Below, piece after piece: positions 45,427-56,675 of a stretch of DNA of 64,000 bases (positions are counted from its first letter, which is position 1; each line of letters starts with the position of its first letter). This DNA comes from a bacterium (GTDB taxonomy: Bacteria > Electryoneota > RPQS01). The notes beneath the pieces are model-generated. The model saw only the letters and a list, made by a program, of their open reading frames with translations, searched no databases and was not told where the DNA came from. The stretch is from NCBI GenBank assembly GCA_016703065.1, contig JADJCU010000003.1, positions 62,001-126,000 of the forward strand, given 5' to 3'. The position numbers were made by a program, and so were the translations under genes.

Positions 45427-48400
45427 TTATTCCTGTGGAACTGCTGGACTTGCGCCTTCACTTGCGGTCGCGCCTAAGTCCTCCTCCAGACCTCCGGCCC
45501 GGCGCTCAAGGTTCTGCATGAGTTCCGACATCTCAATCCGGAAATCGCGCGCCAACTCCTCATCTTCTTCGACCGGACGAACCACTGCCAGTTTGCTGTA
45601 GCGGTTAAGCCCCGTTCCGGCAGGTATCAGGTGGCCCATGATCACGTTTTCCTTGAGACCGGACAACTGATCGACCTTGTTACTGATCGCTGCGTCGGTA
45701 AGCACACGTGTGGTTTCCTGGAAGCTGGCGGCGGAAATGAAGCTGTCCGTCGACAAACTGGCCTGCGTGATACCGAGCAGGACCGGTGAATAGGTGGCAG
45801 GCCGCGCGGCACGAGACTTCGCAGGAGCCTGTCCTTCGACCTTGAGACTGCGGTTCATGCGGTTGAACTCGTTCTTCTCCATCATCTGGCCCAACCGTAG
45901 GATGGAATCACCGATTTCTTCGACGACGATTTTGGTCACGAGTAGTTCGTTGTCCTTCGTGAACTTGATGCGGTCCACCTGATCACCTTCAAGATACCGC
46001 GTGTCACCCGGATCATCGATGCGGACCTTCTGGAGCATCTGCCGGACGATCACTTCAATGTGCTTGTCATTGATGGACACACCTTGAGAACGGTAGACTT
46101 CCTGGATTTCCTTGGCCAGATATTCCTGTACACGGTTCGGTCCCTGAATAGCAAGAATATCTTGCGGGGCTACGGAGCCTTCCGTAATCTTTTCACCGGC
46201 GGACACGCGATCGTGGTCGTGCACAAGAATGTGTTTACCGTATGGTATCGCGTAGTTCTTCACCATCGAACCATCTTCCGACGTAACGGTCACGATACGC
46301 ACGCCGCGTTTCATGCCGCCAAAACGAACAACGCCGTCGATCTCAGTAACAATCGCGGGGTCCTTCGGGCGCCGGGCTTCAAAAAGCTCGGTAACGCGCG
46401 GCAGACCACCTGTGATGTCGCGAATCGCCTGTGACTTACGCGGCATTTTGGCCAGCGGGTCGCCGATCTTGACCGATTGTCCGTCTTCGACCAGTAAGTG
46501 CGCACCGATCGGCAAGACGTGATTCGCCAGTCGATTGCCTTCGTCGTCGATAATCAGAATGTGCGGATTCATCTTTCGATCCCGCGATTCCATGATCATC
46601 TTGTGCTTCATTCCGGTTGCTTCGTCGACTTCTTCATGGAACGTCATGTCCTGCTTGATGTCGATGAAGTGCACCTTGCCGGACTTCGACGCAAGAATTG
46701 AGTCCGCATACGGATCCCACTCGAACAACAGATGTCCGGCCTTGACGACTTCGCCTTCTTCGACGTAGACATATGCGCCGTACGGCAGCTTGTAACGCGC
46801 AACCTGGCGGTTATTCTCATCCAGCAGCTTAATCGTACCGCTGCGGCGAATTGAGATGCGAGTCCCGTCTTCACGCTGAATGAAGTCGACGTTTTCAAAG
46901 ACTGCTCGTCCCGGCTTCTTTGCGATACGCTGAGATTCGGAGACATCGCGAGATGCGGCGCCGCCGATGTGGAACGTACGAAGCGTAAGCTGAGTACCCG
47001 GTTCACCGACCGACTGAGCAGCCATCACGCCGACAGCTTCACCCATATCGGCCATGCGGCCTGTGGCAAGGTTCACGCCGTAGCAGCGGGCACAAATCCC
47101 GCGCGGGCTTTCGCACGTAAGAACAGAGCGAATGCGCAACTTCGTCACGCCGGCCTTAGCAAGCAAATTGGCTTCCGGTTCGCGGACGAGCGTATTCGCT
47201 TCAAGAATGCGCTCATTGCTCACTGGATCGAACACGTCGTCCGCCAGGACGCGGCCCATCACACGTTCGTGGAGCTGCTCGGTGACCTCTTCGCCTTCCT
47301 GCACCTCTTCAAGCCAGATGCCGCGCAGCGTGCCGCAGTCAAATTCACGCACAATGACGTCCTGGGCAACGTCCACCAAGCGGCGCGTGAGATATCCCGC
47401 GTCCGCCGTTTTGAGTGCCGTGTCGGCCAAACCCTTGCGAGCGCCGTGCGTCGAAATGAAGTACTCAAGGACGGTCAGGCCTTCCTTGAAGTTCGCGGTG
47501 ATCGGGCTTTCAATGATTTCGCCCTTTTGACCGGTCAGCGACTTCTGCGGCTTGGCCATAAGACCACGCATACCGGCAAGCTGACGAATCTGCTGGTTCG
47601 AACCACGAGCGCCCGAATCAGCCATCATGAAGACGGAATTGAAGCCGTCCTTTGAGTCACGCAGCTTGGCAAACATCACTTCCGCAATATCCGTCGACGT
47701 GTGCGTCCAGATGTCGATGATCTTGTTGTAGCGCTCGCCATCCGTGATGATACCGTCTTCGTATTGTGTCTGAACCTCGTCCACCTTCTTATAGGCGGCC
47801 TGAACGAGGCGTTCCTTTTCGGGCGGAATCTCGATGTCTTCGAGGCCGATCGAAATCCCCGATCTGGTCGCGCTCTCAAACCCGAGCTTCTTCAGATTAT
47901 CGAGGAAGATAGATGTTTCCGCGATGCCAACCGTCTGCACGCAGTAGTAAATGATCTCTTCAATGCGCTTCTTCGCGAGCATTTCATTGAAATAGCGTTT
48001 TTCGCGCACGCCGGAGGGGAGAATCTGATTGAAGATCACGCGGCCCACAGTTGTCTCGATGAGCCTGTCCTTCACGCGCACCATGATCAGGGTGTGCAGG
48101 CCGATTCGCCCGTCGTTCTGCGCCGCCACGACTTCAGGCGCGCCGGCGAAGACCTTACCCTGGAACGGTTCGCCCAAGCGGCGCTTCGTGAGGTAGTACA
48201 GGCCGAGCACCATGTCCTGATGCGGCACCGTGATCGGACGTCCGTTGGCCGGGTGCAGGATGTTATTATTCGCCAGCATCAGCAGGCGCGCTTCAATCTG
48301 CGCTTCAAACGAGAGCGGCACGTGCACGGCCATCTGGTCGCCGTCAAAGTCGGCGTTAAACGCCTGGCAGACGAGCGGATGCAGGCGAATCGCCTTGCCT

Positions 48401-49758
48401 TCGATCAACAGCGGTTGAAAGGCCTGAATACCGAGGCGGTGCAGCGTCGGGGCGCGGTTCAGGAGCACCGGGTGATCCTGAATGATCTCTTCGAGAATCG
48501 CCCACACCTCATCCGTCTTGCGTTCAACCAATCGCTTGGCCGACTTGACAGTCTTGGCATATTCGTATTCAATTAGCTTACGAATGATGAAGGGCTTGAA
48601 CAGCTCGACCGCCATTTCTTTCGGCAAACCGCACTCGTGAAGACGCAGCTCGGGACCAACGACGATCACGGAACGGCCTGAGTAGTCAACGCGCTTTCCC
48701 AGAAGGTTCTGACGGAACCGGCCCTGCTTGCCTTTTAGGTTATCCGACAGACTCTTGAGCGGGCGATTGCCGTCCGAACGCACGGCGACGGACTTACGGC
48801 CGTTGTCGAACAACGAATCGACGGCCTCCTGCAGCATCCGCTTTTCATTACGCAGAATGACCTCAGGTGCGCGGATTTCGATCAACCGCTTGAGACGGTT
48901 GTTGCGAATAATCACCCGGCGATACAGGTCATTCAAGTCGGACGTTGCAAAGCGTCCGCCTTCAAGCGGTACCAGCGGTCGCAAGTCTGGCGGGACAACC
49001 GGCACGACGGACATGACCATCCAATCAGGCTGATTGAGCTTTCCGCTCTCGGACTGTTTGAACGATTCGATGACGCGCAATTTCTTGATTGCGTCCGCCT
49101 TGCGCTGTGCGCTCGTCTCGACTTTGATCTGGGCGCGCAGCTCAATCGACAGCTCTTCAACATCTTCTGTCGCGAGCAAGTCACGGATCGCATCGCCGCC
49201 CATCTTCGCGATGAAGCGCTCTTCGGGCGGCAGGCCGTCCTGCGGCCCAAGCGCTTGCAGCGTTTCGAGGTACTCGTTTTCCGACAGCAGGTCCTTGCGG
49301 CGCAAGTCCGCGCGGCCTGGTTGAATCACGGCGTACGATTCGTAATAGATGACCTGCTCAAGTTCGCGCGTGCTCATGTTCAGCACATACGAGATCTTCG
49401 ACGGCAAGCTGCGGAAATACCAGATGTGCACGACCGGCACGGCGAGCGCGATGTGGCCCATCCGCTTACGGCGCACGTCCTTCTTTGTGACTTCCACGCC
49501 GCAACGATCGCACACGATCCCTTTGTAGCGAATACCGCGATACTTACCGCAATGGCATTCCCAGTCCTTGACGGGACCGAAGATCTTCTCGCAGAACAGG
49601 CCGTCTTTCTCGGGCTTGTAACTGCGATAGTTAATCGTTTCGGGCTTGGTGACTTCACCATGCGACCACGAAAGAATCGTGTCGGGTGAAGCGAGACTGA
49701 CAGAAATTTCGGAGTACCTGCGGGGTTCGTGCTCAGTGGAAGCAGCGAAATGCAGCAT
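45427..49758 (-). CDS. rpoC: RNA polymerase beta prime subunit
   Basis: 1443 residues, uninterrupted. N-terminal zinc site CHCGKYRGIRYKGIVCDRCG (about 72-91), active-site NADFDGDQMAVHVPLS, bridge/trigger region TANFKEGLTVLEYFISTHGARKGLADTALKTADAGYLTRRLVDV, and second zinc site CESPRGICARC. Single-chain, not split. The end holds an acidic Ala/Glu tail. Follows rpoB by 95 bases and is terminated immediately. Confidence 0.98.
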   Translation of the reverse strand: MLHFAASTEHEPRRYSEISVSLASPDTILSWSHGEVTKPETINYRSYKPEKDGLFCEKIFGPVKDWECHCGKYRGIRYKGIVCDRCGVEVTKKDVRRKRMGHIALAVPVVHIWYFRSLPSKISYVLNMSTRELEQVIYYESYAVIQPGRADLRRKDLLSENEYLETLQALGPQDGLPPEERFIAKMGGDAIRDLLATEDVEELSIELRAQIKVETSAQRKADAIKKLRVIESFKQSESGKLNQPDWMVMSVVPVVPPDLRPLVPLEGGRFATSDLNDLYRRVIIRNNRLKRLIEIRAPEVILRNEKRMLQEAVDSLFDNGRKSVAVRSDGNRPLKSLSDNLKGKQGRFRQNLLGKRVDYSGRSVIVVGPELRLHECGLPKEMAVELFKPFIIRKLIEYEYAKTVKSAKRLVERKTDEVWAILEEIIQDHPVLLNRAPTLHRLGIQAFQPLLIEGKAIRLHPLVCQAFNADFDGDQMAVHVPLSFEAQIEARLLMLANNNILHPANGRPITVPHQDMVLGLYYLTKRRLGEPFQGKVFAGAPEVVAAQNDGRIGLHTLIMVRVKDRLIETTVGRVIFNQILPSGVREKRYFNEMLAKKRIEEIIYYCVQTVGIAETSIFLDNLKKLGFESATRSGISIGLEDIEIPPEKERLVQAAYKKVDEVQTQYEDGIITDGERYNKIIDIWTHTSTDIAEVMFAKLRDSKDGFNSVFMMADSGARGSNQQIRQLAGMRGLMAKPQKSLTGQKGEIIESPITANFKEGLTVLEYFISTHGARKGLADTALKTADAGYLTRRLVDVAQDVIVREFDCGTLRGIWLEEVQEGEEVTEQLHERVMGRVLADDVFDPVSNERILEANTLVREPEANLLAKAGVTKLRIRSVLTCESPRGICARCYGVNLATGRMADMGEAVGVMAAQSVGEPGTQLTLRTFHIGGAASRDVSESQRIAKKPGRAVFENVDFIQREDGTRISIRRSGTIKLLDENNRQVARYKLPYGAYVYVEEGEVVKAGHLLFEWDPYADSILASKSGKVHFIDIKQDMTFHEEVDEATGMKHKMIMESRDRKMNPHILIIDDEGNRLANHVLPIGAHLLVEDGQSVKIGDPLAKMPRKSQAIRDITGGLPRVTELFEARRPKDPAIVTEIDGVVRFGGMKRGVRIVTVTSEDGSMVKNYAIPYGKHILVHDHDRVSAGEKITEGSVAPQDILAIQGPNRVQEYLAKEIQEVYRSQGVSINDKHIEVIVRQMLQKVRIDDPGDTRYLEGDQVDRIKFTKDNELLVTKIVVEEIGDSILRLGQMMEKNEFNRMNRSLKVEGQAPAKSRAARPATYSPVLLGITQASLSTDSFISAASFQETTRVLTDAAISNKVDQLSGLKENVIMGHLIPAGTGLNRYSKLAVVRPVEEDEELARDFRIEMSELMQNLERRAGGLEEDLGATASEGASPAVPQE

Positions 49759-49853
49759 GTAGGGCTCCTTATTCCAATGAAGGCCGCGTCGGCGCGACCG
49801 GAAATTATTGTCTAGAAAACGAACAGACGGGCAAACTCGAAGGCCGTGTCGTA

Positions 49854-52800
49854 CTATTCGCGGAGGTCGACATCGATACCAAGTCCGCGCAGCTCATTGA
49901 CGAGCACGTGGAACGACTCAGGAATACCCGGCGCTGGAAGATTGTCGCCCTTGACAATCGCTTCGTACGTGCGGGCGCGTCCGTTGACATCGTCGGACTT
50001 GATTGTGAGAATTTCCTGCAGAATATGCGATGCGCCGTAGGCTTCAAGCGCCCAGACTTCCATTTCACCGAAGCGCTGACCGCCGAACTGGGCTTTGCCG
50101 CCGAGCGGCTGCTGCGTAATCAAGCTGTACGGTCCAATCGAACGCGCATGAATCTTGTCGTCCACAAGGTGCGACAGCTTCAACACGTACATGAAGCCAA
50201 CGGCTGTCTCTTCACGGAACCGGTCGCCCGTGCGGCCGTCAAAGAGATAGGTCTTACCGGTGCGCGGCAAGCCGGCCCGATCAAGCCACTCTTCAACATC
50301 GGCTGTCTTCGCTCCGTCAAACACCGGCGTAGCGAAATGCACACCGAGGCGATGCGCGGCCCAGCCGAGCGTCGTTTCAAAGAGCTGACCAATGTTCATA
50401 CGAGACGGCACGGACAACGGGTTCAGGATAATGTCAATCGGCGTACCGTCTGCGAGGAACGGCATATCTTCCACGGGAACGACCTTACCTACGACGCCCT
50501 TGTTGCCATGGCGGCCTGCCATCTTGTCGCCGACCGACAGTTTACGCTTTTGCGCGACGTACACGCGAACAAGCTGGACGATACCCGGAGGTAACTCGTC
50601 CCCGACTTCAATGCGGTACTTCTCGTTCTTCAGTTCAGTTTCATGCTCGAATAGGCGTTCGCGGTACTTGTCGAACGACTGCGAAATCATCTCATTGATG
50701 CCTTCGTTGGTCGTCCACTGGAAACCGGCTTCAGTTCGTTCGAAGTCGAGTTGCTGCAGGAGCGTTTCACTGAAATTCGCGCCTTCGGCGACCATCACTT
50801 CGGTTTGATCACGGTCACGGATTTCAAGGACTTGTGGCCACGCAGAACTGAATAGAGTTCTTCCGCGAGCTGCTTGCGCAGGCGCTGCCGCTCGCGCTCG
50901 TACTTCGCTTCCAAATCCTCAACCAGCTTCTTATCTTCCTTGCGCGTTTTGGCGTCCTTTTTCTTGCGGCTGAAGAGCTTCGTGTTGATGACGATGCCGT
51001 ACATACCGGTATGCGCCTTCAAGCTCGCGTCCTTCACATCGCCGGCCTTGTCGCCGAAGATGGCCTTAAGAAGCTTGTCTTCCGGCGTCAAGTCGGTCTC
51101 GCCCTTTGGCGTGACCTTACCGACAAGGATATCGCCGGGACGGACAATCGCGCCGATGCGGATGATGCCCATCTCGTCAAGGTTTTTCACCGCGTCTTCA
51201 GAAACGTTTGGAATTTCCCGAGTCAGCTCTTCTTCGCCGCGCTTGGTCTCGCGCACTTGCAGTTCAAGCTCTTCGATGTTGATCGACGTATAAACGTCGT
51301 CATATACGATTCGCTCGGAAACGATGATCGAGTCTTCAAAGTTGTAACCGTGCCAAGGCATGAAAGCTACGAGCGCGTTTCGGCCCAGGGCAAGTTCACC
51401 GCGATCGGTGCCGCATCCGTCGGCAAGCGTGGTCCCTGCTTTAACCTCTTCGCCTTCGTAGACGGACGGCTTCTGATTAATGCACGTGTCTTGATTCGTG
51501 CGCACGAATTTCTTCAGACGATACGTCACGGCCTCGGGGACGAAGTTTCATTGCCTTCGTCGTCCGTGATGGCATTCGGCCGGAAGCTGATCCGGTTGCT
51601 GTCTACGTATTCAACCACGCCGTCGGACGGCGCAACGATCATTGTGCGGGAATCAATTGCAGCCTTCCGCTCCATACCTGTGCCCACATACGGAGCCTCT
51701 GGACGCAGAAGCGGTACGGCTTGTCGCTGCATATTCGAGCCCATGAGCGCGCGGTTAGCGTCGTCATGCTCAAGGAACGGAATCAACGCTGCGGCGACCG
51801 ACACGATTTGTGACGGCGCAACGTCCATGTACTCAATATTGTCCGGATGCGCGACCGGGAAGTCAGCACGGTTGCGGCACTTGACTCGATCAGTCTGGAA
51901 CTCGCCCTTCTGATTGATAGGCGTGTTTGCCTGGGCAATCGTGACACGGTCTTCTTCGTCAGCGGACAGGAACCGGATGTTCTTGCCAACCTTGCTGCTC
52001 TTTACGGTCCGGTACGGCGTTTCGACGAAACCCATTTCGTTAATTCGCGCAAAGGTACAGAGCGAAGAAATCAGACCGATATTCGGACCTTCCGGCGTTT
52101 CAATCGGGCAGAGGCGGCCGTAGTGCGTATAGTGCACGTCGCGGACTTCGAAGCCTGCACGCTCACGCGTAAGACCTCCCGGACCGAGCGCGGACAGTCG
52201 GCGCTTGTGCGTCAATTCCGTCAGCGGGTTCACCATATCGAGGAACTGCGAGAGCTGATTGGTACCAAAGAAGCTGTTGATCACGGACGAAATCGTCCGG
52301 ACGTTGATCAAGTCCTGCGGAGTGAGGGCGTTCGAGTCGCGCAGATTCATTCGCTCCTTGATCGTGCGGGCCATCCGCGAGAGCGCAACGCTGAACTGAT
52401 TTGCGAGCTGTTCACAGACCGTTCGAACGCGGCGACGGCCGCGATGGTCGATATCGTCCGGGGCGGCACGACAGACGCGCAGCTTAAGCACGTGCTTCAT
52501 GATCGCGACAATATCTTCCGGAGTCAGGACGGCGATTTCCGGCGCCACGTCGAGTTCGAGTTTGCTGTTCAAACGATAGCGGCCAACGGCGCCGAGGTCG
52601 TAGCGTTTCTCGTCAAAGAGCAGCCGTTCGAGGAATTTGCGGGCGGTTTCGATGTCGGGCGCATCGCCGCTGCGAAGTTCGCGGTAAATCACCTCGAGCG
52701 CATGATCAATCGAAGTCGACTTGTCCTTGTTCAGCGTGTTAATCAGGATGTCGTAAGACGTGTCCTTCTTTTCGGCTTGGACAGATCGATCTGCTGGACG

Positions 52801-53630
52801 CCTGCTGCAATCAATTTCGCGAGCAGTTCCTCCGTCAATTCGGCGCCGGCCGTCGCGACCACTTCGCCTGTTGACGTATTGAGCGCATCGGAGACAATTC
52901 GGCGTCCGACTTCCTTGCCGAGGTCCTTGCGATTGGTTGGAACGGTTTCGACGAAGCCGAACAGATCGAGGACGTCGCGATTGGTCTGGCTTCCCATTGC
53001 GCGGAGCAGTGTGGTCGCCGGAAATTTCTTACGGCGGTCCACATAGACGTTGAGGACGTCGTTGATGTCCGTCGAGATTTCAATCCACGATCCGCGGAAC
53101 GGAATGATGCGGGCGGAATAGATCTTCTTGCCGTTCGGGTGCGTATCTTCACCGAAGAAGACACCCGGGCTACGGTGCAGCTGCGAAACGATCACTCGTT
53201 CCGCGCCGTTGATGATAAACGTTCCCGACATCGTCATCAGCGGCAGATTGCCGAGATAGACGTCGCTTTCAATAGTCTGATCGAAGCTCCCGACGTCGCT
53301 TGTTTCATCGCGCGAGGAGAGACGCAGTTTTGCTTTCAACGCGGCCTGAAACGTGACGCCGCGTTCACGGCATTCATCTTCGTCGTACTTCGGTCTCTCA
53401 ACCTGGTACTCGACATATTCGAGAATGTGAGTTTCCCGGTTGTCAATAATCGGGAAGATGTTGCGGAACACCGCTTCGAGCCCGACGGCTCGACGACGGG
53501 TGGGCGGCACATCAGCCTGCAAGAAGTCTCTGAAGCTCTTGAGCTGGACCTCGAGGAGGTCGGGCATCTCATGGACTTCGGGGATCTTGGAGAAGTTGAT
53601 ACGCTGGATTGTTTTCTGCGGATCGCGCAC
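49854..53630 (-). CDS. rpoB: RNA polymerase beta subunit (three frameshifts)
   Basis: GTG start at 53630 with an AAGGGAGC ribosome-binding site. The chain breaks at about 52773-52778 (IDLSK then EKKDTSYDIL), 51535-51541 (NETSS then EAVTYRLKKF) and 50822-50832 (GHKSL then EIRDRDQTEVMVAEG), each one missing base; rejoined it is about 1259 residues. The rifampicin region reads FFGTNQLSQFLDMVNPL and LTHKRRLSALGPGGLTRERAGFE, i.e. the usual sensitive-type Asp, His and Ser. An essential single-copy gene, so the breaks must be errors. Confidence 0.96.
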
Positions 53631-53639
53631 GAAAAGCTC

Positions 53640-53823
53640 CCTTTAGATAACCGCAATGAATCGGAAAGGACCCCGCGAGCGGGGGAATTTGAGCGTGGCA
53701 GAGACGCGCTTAATAAACGCAAATTGCCAAGTCTGACTTCTGCGCTTTTAAGAGCGCGGAAGGGACTCGGCAACCCGAGGGCAAATCTCGGGAAAGCGCG
53801 CGGCGAAGCAAGCGGCAGATGCC
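53640..53823 (-). promoter_or_regulatory. rplL-rpoB intergenic region with stacked hairpins
   Basis: The 193-base gap holds several inverted repeats: CCCGAG/CTCGGG (about 53775-53795), an imperfect GCGCTT..AGCGC palindrome (about 53750) and CCCCGC/GCGGGG (about 53672-53686). In E. coli this gap carries an attenuator and an RNase III site that lower rpoBC relative to rplJL; a similar role is inferred. No strong T-run is present. Confidence 0.4.
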
Positions 53824-54195
53824 TTACTTGATTTCGACCTTAGCTCCCTGCTCGACGAGCTTGGCCTTGACCTTCTCGGCTTCGTCCTTCGGCATCGCTT
53901 CCTTGACCGTCTTCGGGGCGCCATCGACGAGGTCCTTGGCTTCCTTCAGACCGAGACCGGTAAGCTCGCGGACCACTTTGATGACCTGAATCTTGTTGGC
54001 GCCGGCCTCTTGCAGAACAACGTCGAATTCAGTCTTTTCTTCGACGGCAGCTGCGGCTGCCGCACCCATCATGGGCATCGCGCCCATCATCATCGGGGCG
54101 GCGGCGGTAACGCCAAACTTTTCTTCCAACGCCTTCTTCAGCTCGACGAGCTCAAGAACGGACATTTTTTCGATGGCTTCAATGATCTGCTGCAC
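53824..54195 (-). CDS. rplL: 50S ribosomal protein L7/L12
   Basis: 123 residues; N-terminal dimer helix (IEAIEKMSVLELVELKKALEEKFGV), Ala/Met-rich hinge (PMMMGAMPMMGAAAAAA) and C-terminal factor-binding domain (KIQVIKVVRELTGLGLKEAKDLVDGAPK). Stalk protein recruiting EF-G and EF-Tu. Confidence 0.97.
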   Translation of the reverse strand: MQQIIEAIEKMSVLELVELKKALEEKFGVTAAAPMMMGAMPMMGAAAAAAVEEKTEFDVVLQEAGANKIQVIKVVRELTGLGLKEAKDLVDGAPKTVKEAMPKDEAEKVKAKLVEQGAKVEIK

Positions 54196-54240
54196 GGTTG
54201 ATCTCCGTTATGGTTTGTTTTTCAAATTCTGAGTGAAACG

Positions 54241-54786
54241 TTAGGCTTTCTTCTTTTCGGCGATCTGATCGACCACCGAAACGAAGTCGCGCAGGACGGC
54301 GTTAATGACGTTGTAGAATCCTTGTACGGGTCCGTAGATCGCTCCGATCAGGCCTGACAGCGCCTGGTCGCGCGTCGGCAGGTCCTTGATCGCGGTGATT
54401 TCGGAAGCGGGCAGGACTTTGCCGTCAAAGATGATGCCCTTGATCTTCAGGTTTTCGTGCGACTGAACAAACTTATCGAGGATGCGGGCCGGAGCCGCCG
54501 CGTCATCGTAACCGATGGCGATTGCGGTCGGACCTTCGAGATATTTCAGAATGTCTTCAAAGCCCTTTTCCTTCAGTACCATGCGGGAAAAGGTGTTCTT
54601 GACGACCATGAAATCCACGTGATTTTTGAAGCACTCGCGGCGCAGCTCGGTCATGTGTTCCACAGTCAAGCCGAGATTGTCGGTAAGGTAGATACCGGAC
54701 GCCCGGCCGACTTTCTCACGGAAGACTTCGACAGTCGCGAGCTTTTCGGGGCGAATGATGCGATTCTGCAGTTCTGCTAAGGACAT
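54241..54786 (-). CDS. rplJ: 50S ribosomal protein L10
   Basis: 181 residues; stalk base (VEVFREKVGRASGIYLTDNLGL, LEGPTAIAIGYDD, C-terminal helix for L7/L12). In E. coli the L10-L12 complex represses its own mRNA. 17 bases after rplA. Confidence 0.96.
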   Translation of the reverse strand: MSLAELQNRIIRPEKLATVEVFREKVGRASGIYLTDNLGLTVEHMTELRRECFKNHVDFMVVKNTFSRMVLKEKGFEDILKYLEGPTAIAIGYDDAAAPARILDKFVQSHENLKIKGIIFDGKVLPASEITAIKDLPTRDQALSGLIGAIYGPVQGFYNVINAVLRDFVSVVDQIAEKKKA

Positions 54787-54803
54787 CGTGTTCTCCTAAG
54801 GGC

Positions 54804-55505
54804 TTAGTGGAGACGCGCGCCTTCGACTTCCGACCGGGCGATCCGGATACCGGGGCCCATCGTGGAAGTGAGGAACACGCTCTTGACATATTGCCCCTTG
54901 GCCGTCGCGGGCTTATTACGCATCACGTTGCGGAAGAACTCTTCGATGTTCTCCTTTAACGCAGTCGGGCTGAAACTCAGACGGCCAACGCCCAGATGCA
55001 GGATACCGTACTTGTCGACGCGGAACTCGACTTTACCGCCTTTTACGTCACGCACGGCGTTGCCAAGATTCGGTGTGACAGTTCCGGCTTTCGGATTCGG
55101 CATCAAACCACGCGGTCCGAGGATCTTTCCGAGTTTACCCAAATCGGCCATCACTTCAGGTGTCGCGACGAGGACGTCAAAATCCGTCCAGCCGCCTTTG
55201 ATACGTTCGAGGATATCCTCGAAGCCAGCATGATCGGCGCCAGCTTCCTGCGCTTCCCTGATCTTGGTTTTTGTGACGGCAACCACGCGAACGGTTTTGC
55301 CCGTGCCGTGCGGCAACGTAACGGTTCCGCGAACGATCTGATCGGCTTTCTTGGGATCGACTCCCAAGCGCACCGCAACTTCGACGGTTTCGTCGAACTT
55401 TGCCTTTCCGGCGCTTTTCAGCTTATTAATCGCGTCGGAGAGAGGCACTTCGACATTGCGATTAGCAAGCTCGTTGTTGCGCTTCACGCGCTTTGAATAG
55501 GGCAA
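54804..55505 (-). CDS. rplA: 50S ribosomal protein L1
   Basis: 233 residues; VEVAVRLGVDPKKADQIVRGTVTLPHGTGK and the signature LGPRGLMPNPKAGTVT. L1 stalk, E-site tRNA release, autoregulator of rplKA in E. coli. Confidence 0.97.
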   Translation of the reverse strand: MPYSKRVKRNNELANRNVEVPLSDAINKLKSAGKAKFDETVEVAVRLGVDPKKADQIVRGTVTLPHGTGKTVRVVAVTKTKIREAQEAGADHAGFEDILERIKGGWTDFDVLVATPEVMADLGKLGKILGPRGLMPNPKAGTVTPNLGNAVRDVKGGKVEFRVDKYGILHLGVGRLSFSPTALKENIEEFFRNVMRNKPATAKGQYVKSVFLTSTMGPGIRIARSEVEGARLH

Positions 55506-55566
55506 GATTGCTCCTTGGTGGTCGTGCGTACGGGAAGCCGTACTCCCACCTGTTTTGTATAGTGAC

Positions 55567-55992
55567 TCAGCTAACGACAGTAACGCCCATGGAACGGCAA
55601 GTCCCTTCGACCATCCGCATGGCCATCTCTACCGTGTTGGCGTTGAGGTCTTTCATTTTGATTTCGGCGATTTCGCGAATTGCCGCCTTGGTGATTGTCC
55701 CCACCTTGTTGCGGTTCGGTTCGCCGGAGCCCTTTTCGAGTTTCGCCGCTTTTTTCACCAGAATCGCCGCAGGCGGCGTTTTGGTGATGAAGCTATACGA
55801 CTTGTCCTTGTACACCGTGATGACAACGGGGATGATCATACCCTTGTCTTTTTCGGTGCGGGCATTGAACTGTTTACAGAAGTCCATGATGTTGACCTGC
55901 TTCTGACCGAGCGCAGGGCCAATCGGCGGGGCTGGAGTCGCTGAACCCGCGGGAATCTGTAAACGAATGAATCCGGTAATCTGCTTTGCCAT
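55567..55992 (-). CDS. rplK: 50S ribosomal protein L11
   Basis: 141 residues from ATG 55992 (MAKQITGFIRLQIPAG); the open frame extends 42 bases upstream with no homology. IGPALGQKQVNIMDFCKQFNART and the C-terminal 23S-binding domain are present. GTPase-centre protein. Confidence 0.97.
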   Translation of the reverse strand: MAKQITGFIRLQIPAGSATPAPPIGPALGQKQVNIMDFCKQFNARTEKDKGMIIPVVITVYKDKSYSFITKTPPAAILVKKAAKLEKGSGEPNRNKVGTITKAAIREIAEIKMKDLNANTVEMAMRMVEGTCRSMGVTVVS

Positions 55993-56084
55993 GGTGTATC
56001 TCTTCTGATTTCCTCCCGGTCCTTCGGCGGACACAGGGGGTAAACTGTAATACTACTTAAATGGGAACCCAGCGCCCACGCTGG

Positions 56085-56660
56085 TTAACTCGTTCCCAGC
56101 TCGGTCGAAATTTGCAGGAAGTCGAGTTCAATCGGAGTCGAACGGCCGAAAATCGAGACCATAACTTTGGCTTTACGCTTCGGCATGTTGATCTCGCGAA
56201 CGACACCGGTGAAGTCCTTGAACGGACCATCGATCACCTTGATCGTATCGCCGACACGGAACGGCAGTTCGATCAGCTCCATATCGGCGGCTTTGTCTTG
56301 CTGTCCGAGGATCCGGTCCACCTCGTGACGGCGCAGGGGAACCGGGCGGTTCTTCGGACCGACGAAATTGATGACCTGCGGCGTGTTCAGAATCAAGTGC
56401 TCGGTATTCTTGTTAAGAATCATCTCAACGAGCATATATCCCGGAAAAAAGGTGCGCGGCTTGGCCGTCTTCTTGCCATCGCGCATCTCGATCACGTCTT
56501 CCTTGGGAATGAGAACCTGCGTAATCTGATCGGCCACACCCAGCCGTTTGCTTTCCTCTTCCAGGAAGGTCTTTATCTTCTCTTCCTGGCCGGTGAACAC
56601 ATGCAGGACGTACCAGCCAAGTTCGCCTTCACGGATCGGTGCGTCGGTGGGATGGAGCAT
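56085..56660 (-). CDS. nusG: Transcription termination/antitermination factor NusG
   Basis: 191 residues. NGN domain (LGWYVLHVFTGQEEKIKTFLEEE, TFFPGYMLVEMILN) binding the polymerase clamp and a C-terminal KOW domain (FRVGDTIKVIDGPFKDFTGVVREINMPKRKAKV). Couples to S10 or Rho. Preceded by an unrelated methyltransferase instead of secE. Confidence 0.97.
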   Translation of the reverse strand: MLHPTDAPIREGELGWYVLHVFTGQEEKIKTFLEEESKRLGVADQITQVLIPKEDVIEMRDGKKTAKPRTFFPGYMLVEMILNKNTEHLILNTPQVINFVGPKNRPVPLRRHEVDRILGQQDKAADMELIELPFRVGDTIKVIDGPFKDFTGVVREINMPKRKAKVMVSIFGRSTPIELDFLQISTELGTS

Positions 56661-56675
56661 GTAACTTTCGACTGC

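Noticed and set aside
49854..53630. Programmed frameshifting or a split rpoB
   Set aside because: The breaks lack slippery sequences with stimulatory structures, occur three times and match the indel pattern of other genes here.
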